Origin: Methylomarinum vadi
GTDB lineage: Bacteria > Pseudomonadota > Gammaproteobacteria > Methylococcales > Methylomonadaceae
Length of the DNA: 64,000 nt
Reading direction: 5' to 3'
NCBI RefSeq assembly: GCF_000733935.1
Contig: NZ_JPON01000001.1
Coordinates: 2,402,501-2,466,500 of the forward strand
Shown here piece after piece: positions 10,396-17,801 of the stretch (position 1 is its first letter; each line of letters begins with the position of its first letter). The notes beneath the pieces were generated by a model. The model did no database searches. It was not told the origin of the DNA and saw nothing but the letters and a program-made list of their open reading frames with translations. The position numbers and the translations under genes were made by a program.

Positions 10396-11513
10396 ACGCC
10401 AGACAGAGACGGCTGAAAGCCCTGATCATCAAAGAATTCCTGCAAATCCGCCGCGACCCCAGCAGCTTGGCGATCGCCTTCGTTATGCCGGTCTTTTTGC
10501 TGCTCCTGTTCGGTTACGGCGTATCGCTGGACGCCAAGCACGTACCCATCGGCTGGGTCATTGCCAAAAGCACCCCGGAAACAATCGGTTTCAGCGCCGC
10601 CTTCGAAGGCTCCGAATATTTCATACCGCACCACTACGCCGACATGCCGGCGGCGATCCGCGCCATGCAACAACGGAAAATCCGGGTCATCATCCGCCTG
10701 CGCGAGGATTTCAGTCGCGAATTGTTCAAACAAAATTCCCCCGCCATCCAGGTGATCGTCGACGGCGTGGACGCCAACACCGCCCGCCTGGTTTCCGGCT
10801 ATGTGCAGGGGGCGTGGAGCCAGTGGCTGACGCATCAGGCGGCGCTGCGCGGCATTTCCTTGTCCTTGCCGGTCGTGGCCGAACAGCGGATTTGGTACAA
10901 CAGCGCCGTCGTCAGCAAGCATTTTCTGGTTCCGGGCCTGATCGCCGTCATCATGACCCTGATCGGCGCGCTGTTGACCGCATTAGTCGTCGCCCGCGAA
11001 TGGGAACGCGGCACCATGGAGGCAATGATCGCCACGCCGGCCACGCTGGCCGAAGTGCTGCTAGGCAAATTGATCCCCTATTATCTGCTCGGCATGGGCG
11101 GCATGCTGCTATCGATCGCCATGGCGGTCTTTTTATTCGAGGTGCCCCTGCGCGGCTCTTTTTGGCTCTTGCCGGCGACCGGTACGTTGTTTTTGTTGGC
11201 CGCCCTAGGCATGGGGCTACTGATTTCGATCACCGCCAAAAACCAGTTCGTGGCCGGCCAGGTCGCCATCGTCGCCACCTTCCTGCCGGCCTTTATTTTG
11301 TCTGGCTTCATTTTCGATATCGACAGCATGCCGCTCGTCGTGCAGGGCATCACTCATTTGATTGCCGCCCGTTATTTCGTCGCGATCCTGCAAACCGTGT
11401 TCCTGGCCGGAGATGTATGGGCCGTTATCCTGCCCAATGCGCTGGCGCTACTATTGATGGCAGCGTTTTTTCTAGGTCTGGCCGCTAAAAAAGCCCCGCG
11501 GCGCCTGGAGTGA
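10392..11513 (+). CDS. ABC-2 type permease, YbhS-like
   Basis: 373 residues, starting ATGA within the stop of the ATPase gene. One N-terminal membrane helix (SSLAIAFVMPVFLLLLFGYGVSLD) is followed by a periplasmic domain of about 150 residues. Five or more helices come next, including the conserved EWERGTMEAMIATPATLAEVLLGKLIPYY coupling region and the C-terminal block LPAFILSGFIFDIDSMP. This is the ABC2_membrane_3 layout. It pairs with the next permease to make a heterodimeric channel. Confidence 0.92.
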   Translation: MNARQRRLKALIIKEFLQIRRDPSSLAIAFVMPVFLLLLFGYGVSLDAKHVPIGWVIAKSTPETIGFSAAFEGSEYFIPHHYADMPAAIRAMQQRKIRVIIRLREDFSRELFKQNSPAIQVIVDGVDANTARLVSGYVQGAWSQWLTHQAALRGISLSLPVVAEQRIWYNSAVVSKHFLVPGLIAVIMTLIGALLTALVVAREWERGTMEAMIATPATLAEVLLGKLIPYYLLGMGGMLLSIAMAVFLFEVPLRGSFWLLPATGTLFLLAALGMGLLISITAKNQFVAGQVAIVATFLPAFILSGFIFDIDSMPLVVQGITHLIAARYFVAILQTVFLAGDVWAVILPNALALLLMAAFFLGLAAKKAPRRLE

Positions 11514-12619
11514 CGACGATGATCTTCGCCCTGCTGATCAAGGAGTTTCTGGCCCTGATAAAAGACAAGAAAAGCCGTTTCGTGTTGATCGTGCCGCCGC
11601 TGTTCCAGGTTTTCGTATTCGGCTACGGCGCCACCTTCGATCTTAACAGCGTGCCGATCGCCGTCTACAACGAGGACCCCGGCATCGCTTCCAGGAATTT
11701 ACTCAAACGCTTCAGCGCATCGCCGGCCTTCGACCTGGTCCTGACCCTGACCGACCAAACCCAGATCAGACCGGCACTGGATGAGAAAAGAGTTCTGGCG
11801 GTTGTGCGTATCGGTCCGCATTTCAGCCGCAATCTGTCGACCGGCCGCCAGGCCAAGACGCAAATTCTGATAGACGGTCGCGATTCCAATACCGCGCTTA
11901 TCGCGCTGAATTATATGCAAAGCATCTTGGCCGACTTCAACCTGGACTGGGCACGACAGCATCGCACACCGCTGCCGCCGGCGCGGCTGGAGGTCAGGGC
12001 CTGGTTCAATCCCAACCTGCAAAGCCCGTGGTTCATCGTCAGCGGGATTATCGGTCTGTTGACGCTGGTGGTAACCATGATCGTCACCGCGTTGTCGATC
12101 GCCCGCGAACGGGAACAAGGCACGTTCGATCAGTTGTTGGTAACGCCGTTGACGCCTTTCCAGATCCTCGTGGGCAAGGCGCTTCCCGGTCTGATCATAG
12201 GCGTCGCCGAAGCGTCGTTGATTATCGCCGTCGCCGTCTATTGGTTCAAGCTGCCCATGAACGGCAGCCTGGCGGCCTTATATTTGGGCGTGATCCTGTT
12301 CGTATTCGCGGTCATCGGCGTCGGCTTGATGATATCGTCGCTGGCCGTGACGCAACAACAAGGTCTGCTCGGCGCTTTTCTGTTCATCGTTCCGGCGGTG
12401 ATATTGTCCGGTTTCGCCACGCCGATCGCCAACATGCCGCCGTCTGTGCAAACGTTGACGCTAATCAACCCGTTACGCTATTTCCTGATCATCGTTCGCG
12501 GCATACTGTTCGAGGGACTCCCCATCGACATGCTGTGGTCGCAATACTGGCCCCTGGCGGTCATCGGTCTCGTCACGCTGAGCTTCGCCGCCTGGCTGTT
12601 TCGCCATCGGCTTTATTAA
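11510..12619 (+). CDS. ABC-2 type permease, YbhR-like
   Basis: 369 residues from GTG at 11510 (GTGA overlap with the previous stop); ATG at 11519 is an alternative start. Same layout as its neighbour: N-terminal helix with VPPLFQVFVFGYGATFD, a large periplasmic domain, REREQGTFDQLLVTPLTPFQILVGKALP, and LFIVPAVILSGFATPIANMP. It is the last gene of the YbhGFSR-type operon. Its final 26 bases (encoding WLFRHRLY and the stop) are repeated exactly at 13996-14021. Confidence 0.92.
   Translation: MTTMIFALLIKEFLALIKDKKSRFVLIVPPLFQVFVFGYGATFDLNSVPIAVYNEDPGIASRNLLKRFSASPAFDLVLTLTDQTQIRPALDEKRVLAVVRIGPHFSRNLSTGRQAKTQILIDGRDSNTALIALNYMQSILADFNLDWARQHRTPLPPARLEVRAWFNPNLQSPWFIVSGIIGLLTLVVTMIVTALSIAREREQGTFDQLLVTPLTPFQILVGKALPGLIIGVAEASLIIAVAVYWFKLPMNGSLAALYLGVILFVFAVIGVGLMISSLAVTQQQGLLGAFLFIVPAVILSGFATPIANMPPSVQTLTLINPLRYFLIIVRGILFEGLPIDMLWSQYWPLAVIGLVTLSFAAWLFRHRLY
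12594..12619. repeat. 26-bp direct repeat, left copy
   Basis: Starts GGCTGTTTCG and ends CTTTATTAA; identical to 13996-14021. This copy is coding and forms the end of the ABC-2 permease gene. Identity stops abruptly on both sides. The layout (a duplicated gene 3' end bracketing about 1.4 kb) resembles the attachment-site pair left when an element inserts into the end of a gene, but no integrase is present between the copies. Confidence 0.75.
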
Positions 12620-12754
12620 GCGAACGGCTACATTACAGAGTTTCCCCAATGCGCGAGGAATTTACACCGGCAGTATCGACGCCTGGATTCGGCGATTTCC
12701 GGGCGGCTAACCGGCTCGGTTTGCGGCTCGTCGCATATCGATGAAAAATAGACC

Positions 12755-13378
12755 TTATTCGAGTCCATCGAGTTCTACACGAGACGACACTCGAATATAA
12801 AGGTCGATCAACTGCTGAAAAATCCGCTCATGAGCCTCTCTGGAAAGTGTGTCATCGGCAAGCTGTTTATTTAATTTGGTAAAACGTGTTCGTTCCGACA
12901 CCGTCATTGCTTTGAGCAGCGCCTTGTTGGCGACTTGATGCTGCTTAGCCTGTCGCCTGGCCGAGCGAATCAGACTTTCCCAGTCCGCAGCGCTCAGATC
13001 GTCGGGATTTTCCCCTTTTTTGAAAAGCAGAATACAGGTCCAACCGATAATTTCCGTCAGCAGCGACATGCTTAACGCATTGGCCCAGTTTCCTATGCCC
13101 GGCACCCAGAACAACAGTTTTGCGCCGATCAGCGGGGCGGCATAATGAGTCACGATTTGCGTGACTATTTGTTTGCCGTTGACATCGGCAACCCCATAGA
13201 GTTTGCCCAAGCGGTAAATCATGTAAAGCGATACTCCCGTGATCAAAACGGTATCGCCGGCCAAACTGTTGGCCAAACCGAAAGCGACACTGCCGTTGGC
13301 CAGCGCGCAGGCATGCACCAGCCAGGAAGCTTCCATTTCTTTCCTATCGAACGCGGACGAAATTTCGGTTTTGCTCAT
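12755..13378 (-). CDS. Membrane protein with DUF697-like region, function unknown
   Basis: 207 residues. The N-terminal 100 residues hold two or three hydrophobic stretches (LANGSVAFGLANSLAGDTVLITGVSLYMIYRLG and the VPGIGNWANALSMSLLTEIIGWTCILLF area) with a Gly/Ala-rich pattern like the DUF697 region found behind YcjF/YcjX-type GTPases. The C-terminal half is a charged, helical cytoplasmic tail. No GTPase gene is adjacent. It lies between the two copies of the 26-bp repeat, convergent with the permease gene. The family link is tentative. Confidence 0.65.
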   Translation of the reverse strand: MSKTEISSAFDRKEMEASWLVHACALANGSVAFGLANSLAGDTVLITGVSLYMIYRLGKLYGVADVNGKQIVTQIVTHYAAPLIGAKLLFWVPGIGNWANALSMSLLTEIIGWTCILLFKKGENPDDLSAADWESLIRSARRQAKQHQVANKALLKAMTVSERTRFTKLNKQLADDTLSREAHERIFQQLIDLYIRVSSRVELDGLE

Positions 13379-13823
13379 CGGTTGCTATCAATCAAACTGA
13401 ATAATGGGTTATCGCCGTTGCTAATGTCAGTACCGATTTTAATATGTAACCGGCCTGGCCGCGAGACAATACGACTCGCGATCGGGTCAGTTTGTCGACA
13501 CGCAAAGGTTCTTAATTATTGGAAATACGGTGATAGCGATTTGGAAATCGTTGTCTCAAATTTCATGAAAAACTAATGTTGTATATTTCAATCGTTTTTG
13601 TTAATTGCGAGATATTGATTTTACTAAAAAGCTCAGAGATAAAGGTGAAAATCTAACGCTCACACGCAATTTATAAACGCTGAATTGGCAAGTCCCGGCC
13701 AGAAGCTGACAACCACGTTATAAGCGTCTGTGGCAATAGGCAATTCGTTAGCTGCCGGTACGGTTAATTTATTGATCCTTGATTGCATTGCCTAGTATCG
13801 CCAGGATTATTTTGAATTGGTGG

Positions 13824-13967
13824 CTAGGATTGCGCCAGGCGGTGAAGCACAAGCTGACGAAGTTGGCTCTCGTAGTCGGTGAAGCCGAGGAAGTTTACCG
13901 ACCGCCTTGCAGATGGTTTTAGAACGAGTGGTTCGTACCTCACCTCATGCCACGAGCTGATCACCAT
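13824..13967 (-). pseudogene. Possible small gene or degraded gene fragment
   Basis: An ATG-initiated reading of 47 residues (begins MVISSWHEVRYEP, contains NFLGFTDYESQLRQL, ends VLHRLAQS). The composition looks protein-like rather than random, and the codon choice (CTC, CTA, AGG, CGG, TCT) differs from the neighbouring genes. No ribosome binding site is visible. It may be the C-terminal remnant of a mobile-element or accessory gene. I cannot name a family. Confidence 0.25.
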
Positions 13968-13995
13968 ATCTATTTATTCTGCCCCCTTTGATTTA

Positions 13996-14021
13996 GGCTG
14001 TTTCGCCATCGGCTTTATTAA
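13996..14021. repeat. 26-bp direct repeat, right copy
   Basis: Exact copy of the last 26 bases of the ABC-2 permease gene at 12594-12619. Here it is non-coding and preceded by AT-rich sequence unrelated to the permease gene. Confidence 0.75.
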
Positions 14022-14211
14022 ACCAGTGCGCTTGCGAGTTCAGCGATTTTAAGGGGGACGACCGACACTTAGCTTTGCATGGGGCAACCACATAAAGCGA
14101 ACGGTCGCACGTTCAAAATACCCGAGAAATCGGCTCGATGGCATCGGGCGTAAAATAATTCGTTAGCTGATGGAAGATGTGTTACAACTGCAAAAACTGC
14201 CGAGGCATATT

Positions 14212-15396
14212 ATGAACATCAACGATGCAAACTTTCTGGAATTTACGATCGGAATGCCTAGGCCCCACATGCAGGCATTTTTGACTGTCGCGCGCCAACA
14301 GCAATGTATCATTATCGTCAGGGCGACCGGGCCCACCTGCCACGGTTTGCTGGAAGAAGGCTACGACACTAAAGGCTACCGTATTCACGGCAAATCCTGC
14401 GACTGGGGCCCCATGGCCGGTTTCGTCATGCGAGATCCGCGGTTAAATAAATACGGTATGGGCAAGGCCGGCTTCAACCGCGCCAAGCATCGCGAAGCCT
14501 TGGTGCTCGACAACGAAGGACAGGGATGGAAAGCATCCGTTACGCCCCTCAAAATTTCGCAACGTCGAATCGACTGGTTGATGACTCACGGCTACATCAA
14601 CCCGGTCAGGAAAGGCGATCGCTTGGACGGAACCGCCACTCATCCTTCAGGAATCTCATTCAAATACAGTTTGATACCGGAACCCAACAATCCTGGTTTA
14701 TTCGGCGTCTACTTCGATCAGACCGAGCTGCATAATAGGTGGATGCAAGAAAAAGGCGGTGCCGTGGTTCATTATCATCCCAAGTATGGTGCATCGTACG
14801 AACCCATGCTGGCGATGACCAATCCGCCAGGACATCGTTCCTACCGTGGCGAGACGTATTTGAATGCCATCACTGGCGACTATGATTTATTCGCCATTTG
14901 GCCGTTTGTCGGAAGTTATGACGCCAGCGCTTACGGCCTCGATCATCGCCCCCTCGGCACAGTAAAGGGTTCTGTCACTCAAGCCGAACGGGACAATGTC
15001 GAAAATCTGGAACGGCATTTTACCGAAGGTGGCCAGGGCACCAAGCTCGGTAATATCACACCGCGCATTTACCTGATATGCCAGCTCGTCAATTCTATCA
15101 TAGCCAAACAACAGGTGTTATGGCACAGCGACGAGGCCGCCAGACCTTTTCTCGACGATGTCGACTTGCCTGTGATGGCATTCACACCGGCGGGTAATTA
15201 TGTCGGCATCGAGTCCATTTTCGATTTTAAAGTGTTCATCAGTTATTGCGATGAAGCGGGGATTAAGGTGACACTCTCTAACGCCTGGGCGCAAGAACCC
15301 ACGGCGCAAAAACCGAATCGCCTTGGCGCCTCCTATGCCGGTTATGTTCCGGCGGACGGCGTAAGGATCATCGTACCGGACTGGTATAACGCATGA
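14212..15396 (+). CDS. ExoY/edema factor/CyaA-family nucleotidyl cyclase homologue
   Basis: 394 residues from ATG at 14212, chosen because GAGG sits 6 nt upstream; an ATG at 14170 would add 14 residues but has no binding site. Three blocks match the catalytic core of calmodulin/actin-activated toxin cyclases. K54, H59 and K61 sit in GYDTKGYRIHGKSCDWGP with the same K-x4-H-x-K spacing as edema factor K346/H351/K353 and CyaA K58/H63/K65. D223 and D225 in GDYDLFAIWP correspond to the metal-binding DYD pair. H305 and E308 in WHSDEAARP correspond to the H-x2-E block of CyaA. The length is close to ExoY (378 residues). There is no signal peptide, repeat domain or translocation module, so the product is either cytoplasmic or a secreted effector. 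No secretion apparatus or immunity-like gene is adjacent. It sits just downstream of the repeat-bracketed accessory patch. Catalytic product (cAMP, cGMP, cUMP) cannot be told from sequence. Confidence 0.8.
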   Translation: MNINDANFLEFTIGMPRPHMQAFLTVARQQQCIIIVRATGPTCHGLLEEGYDTKGYRIHGKSCDWGPMAGFVMRDPRLNKYGMGKAGFNRAKHREALVLDNEGQGWKASVTPLKISQRRIDWLMTHGYINPVRKGDRLDGTATHPSGISFKYSLIPEPNNPGLFGVYFDQTELHNRWMQEKGGAVVHYHPKYGASYEPMLAMTNPPGHRSYRGETYLNAITGDYDLFAIWPFVGSYDASAYGLDHRPLGTVKGSVTQAERDNVENLERHFTEGGQGTKLGNITPRIYLICQLVNSIIAKQQVLWHSDEAARPFLDDVDLPVMAFTPAGNYVGIESIFDFKVFISYCDEAGIKVTLSNAWAQEPTAQKPNRLGASYAGYVPADGVRIIVPDWYNA

Positions 15397-15457
15397 AATG
15401 CTTTCCCGAATATGGCGACGTGTACTACCAGCTGCGAAGCCTTCCTGTTATGAAGTT

Positions 15458-16711
15458 TTAATTGCGCAAATGACCATTACCATAGGCGACCCACTTGTAG
15501 GTCGTCAGCTCGTCCGGCCCGACCGGGCCGCGGGCGTGGAGTTTGTCGGTGCTAATGCCGACGACCGAGCCCAAACCGTAATCGCCGCCGCCCGACAATC
15601 TCGTCGAGGCGTTGATCAATACCGAGGCAGAATCGACTCGTTGTTCGAATTGCTGTGCCGAATTCAGGTTTTGCGTGACGATGCCGTCGGTATGCCCCGA
15701 ACCGTAGGTGTTGATATGGTCGATCGCCTCGTCTATTCCATTAACAATCTTGAGTGACAGGATCGGCGCCAGATATTCAGTACGCCAGTCCTCCTCCGTC
15801 GCCGGAGCGATCCCCGGCAAGAACCTTTGCGTCTGTTCGCAGCCGCGCAGTTCGATATGGTTGGCGGCGTAGGCCGATCGCAACAAGGGTAATAGTTGTT
15901 CGGCGCACGCCACATCGACCAACAATGTTTCCAGCGCGTTACAAACCTGAACGCTTTGGCATTTCGAGTTGATTGCCAGCTCGACCGCGTGGTTCGGGTC
16001 CGCATCTTCCGCGATATAGAGATGGCAGATGCCGTCGTAATGCTTGATGACGGGAATACGGGTGCCCTCGGCGATGCGTTTGATCAGGTCCTTACCACCG
16101 CGCGGAATCAGAACGTCGATAAAATCGTCCATCTTCAGCAGTTCGCCTACGGCTTCATGCCCCGGCCTGCGGATGATCTGTATCGCGTCATGCGGCAAGC
16201 CCGCGGCGACAGCGCCTTCCCTCATCGCATCAGCCAGCATGATGTTGGTTTGCAAGGCTTCCGACCCGCCTCGCAAAATGACGGCGTTACCGCTTTTGAT
16301 GCAGACGCCGGCCGCATCGGTGGTGACATTGGGACGCGACTCGTAAATGATGCCGATGACGCCAATCGGCACCGATTTTTTAAGAACCTGCAATCCGTTC
16401 GGGTTGGTATGGCCTTCCAGCACACGATTCAGCGGGTCGGGGCGCAAAACCACTTTTTTCAGCCTGGAGAGCATGTATTGAAAAACCTGGTCATCGATGG
16501 TCAAACGCTTGACCATCGCCGAGGACAATCCATCCTGGCGCGCCTTTTCGACCTCCTCGGCATTCACTTCCAGAATCCGCTGCTTGGCCGATGCGAGCGA
16601 CTCCGCCATTTTCGCCAACGCAAGATTACGCTGCGCTTCGCTGGTCGATGAAAGTCTGCGCGCCGCAAGGCGGCTTTGTCTGGCGATGTCTTGAACGGTA
16701 GTGGAATTCAT
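15458..16711 (-). CDS. proA: Gamma-glutamyl phosphate reductase (glutamate-5-semialdehyde dehydrogenase)
   Basis: 417 residues, the normal length for ProA. It catalyses the NADPH-dependent reduction of glutamyl-5-phosphate in proline synthesis, in the cytoplasm. Diagnostic blocks are IGIIYESRPNVTTDA (cofactor-binding region), GNAVILRGGSEA, the catalytic Cys in KCQSVQVCNALETLL, and GSGHTDGIVT with GLGSVVGISTDKLHARGPVG near the end. It is oriented opposite to the cyclase-like gene and convergent with it. No proB is adjacent. Confidence 0.97.
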   Translation of the reverse strand: MNSTTVQDIARQSRLAARRLSSTSEAQRNLALAKMAESLASAKQRILEVNAEEVEKARQDGLSSAMVKRLTIDDQVFQYMLSRLKKVVLRPDPLNRVLEGHTNPNGLQVLKKSVPIGVIGIIYESRPNVTTDAAGVCIKSGNAVILRGGSEALQTNIMLADAMREGAVAAGLPHDAIQIIRRPGHEAVGELLKMDDFIDVLIPRGGKDLIKRIAEGTRIPVIKHYDGICHLYIAEDADPNHAVELAINSKCQSVQVCNALETLLVDVACAEQLLPLLRSAYAANHIELRGCEQTQRFLPGIAPATEEDWRTEYLAPILSLKIVNGIDEAIDHINTYGSGHTDGIVTQNLNSAQQFEQRVDSASVLINASTRLSGGGDYGLGSVVGISTDKLHARGPVGPDELTTYKWVAYGNGHLRN

Positions 16712-16790
16712 CTTTTTTCTGGGATCGATTTTTGCGGAGGATGCAGGTTAGCAGCTAATGAAGGTCCGCACAAATAAGCTTCCGGCATTC

Positions 16791-17576
16791 TCATGAGCCG
16801 AATAATGGATTCCGTTTGATCAGGCAAAACACGACGTCATAGGGCCATCCGCCGCTGGCTGTTATTTCATCCCAGAAATGGTCTCGAACATAAGCCCTGA
16901 AATCCGCTTCCGTCGGTTCGGTAGAGAAGGCATCGGAATCGCGATCGCAGAACATGAAACGGGCGATCGCCAGCGTATCTTCGAACGATTGGGTTTCGAT
17001 GCCTCCCGGCACCCTGGAAAAAGTGAAATCAAAAGCCTTATGGCGTCGTATCGTCGTCTCGAGGCTGGCATACAAATCAAAGCTCGCCGCGCCGAAATGC
17101 TCCAGCATCTTGTTACAATCGGAGTCGGAATTTTTCAGGGTGACGATTAAAGTGCCTTGCTCGCTTAAAAAACGGGCGGCATGCATGATGTAAGTCCCCC
17201 ATTTATAATCAGGAATATGGTAAAGAACATGGCTAATGATTCCGATATCGAACCTTTCTTCCGGAATCAGGTCGATCAATGACGACCTAAACACCGTCGC
17301 GCCGGGACAGCGGGCCGATATCAAATCGCACATTGTCGGGTTTGGCTCAACGGCATAGACATGCTTGAAATGCTGCAATAGTAAGGAAGTCAAATCACCG
17401 CTGCCGGCGCCCCAATCTATCGCTTTCGAGTCGCCCGGATAATTGGAAAATATGGCCTCCAGCTTACCGTAAACGGGCAGCCGCTCTTGTGAGCACTTTA
17501 ACAAGGTTTCGAAGGCATCGGCATAAGCCGGTGTATTCCAATGGAAGCGTTCAACGGGGATTTTTTCTTTATTCAT
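16791..17576 (-). CDS. Class I SAM-dependent methyltransferase
   Basis: 261 residues. Motif I is AIDWGAGSGDLTSLLL near residue 53, followed by an acidic residue at the end of the next strand (AVEPNPTMCDLI), as in Rossmann-type methyltransferases. The block FDIGIISHVLYHIPD is the post-II/III region. The Trp in DWGAG replaces the more usual Val/Ile. The C-terminal part (about 100 residues) probably defines the substrate, which I cannot infer. It ends about 80 bases from the proA start on the same strand, so co-transcription is possible. Confidence 0.8.
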   Translation of the reverse strand: MNKEKIPVERFHWNTPAYADAFETLLKCSQERLPVYGKLEAIFSNYPGDSKAIDWGAGSGDLTSLLLQHFKHVYAVEPNPTMCDLISARCPGATVFRSSLIDLIPEERFDIGIISHVLYHIPDYKWGTYIMHAARFLSEQGTLIVTLKNSDSDCNKMLEHFGAASFDLYASLETTIRRHKAFDFTFSRVPGGIETQSFEDTLAIARFMFCDRDSDAFSTEPTEADFRAYVRDHFWDEITASGGWPYDVVFCLIKRNPLFGS

Positions 17577-17801
17577 TGCAAGAGATAAATAGTCTGATCC
17601 AGTCGAGATGAACTATACACAATAACGACTTCGGATAAAAACGGCTCATTGTTGTTTGCCATGGAACAATCTCAGGTCTACGCCTCGACACTCCCTTGCG
17701 ATTGAGTTGTTATTGTCGTTTTAGGTGAAAAACTCACTATAATTCAAGAATTTTTAGAGAAGAAATTTCTTCTTGTCATCGATCCGAAGCACCCTATTTT
17801 C

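Larger units (their letters stand above)
13379..14211. other. Gene-poor accessory stretch upstream of the cyclase-like gene
   Basis: About 830 AT-richer bases without a clear full-length gene. It holds a 47-codon minus-strand reading at 13824-13967, the right copy of the 26-bp repeat at 13996-14021, and an AAGCGAACGG echo (14096) of the sequence that also follows the left repeat copy. The promoter of the cyclase-like gene must lie here, but I cannot point to it. Confidence 0.5.

Noticed and set aside
12028-12744. 238-codon plus-strand reading overlapping the last ABC-2 permease
   Set aside because: Arg/His-rich out-of-frame shadow with no membrane pattern; the permease frame is well supported.
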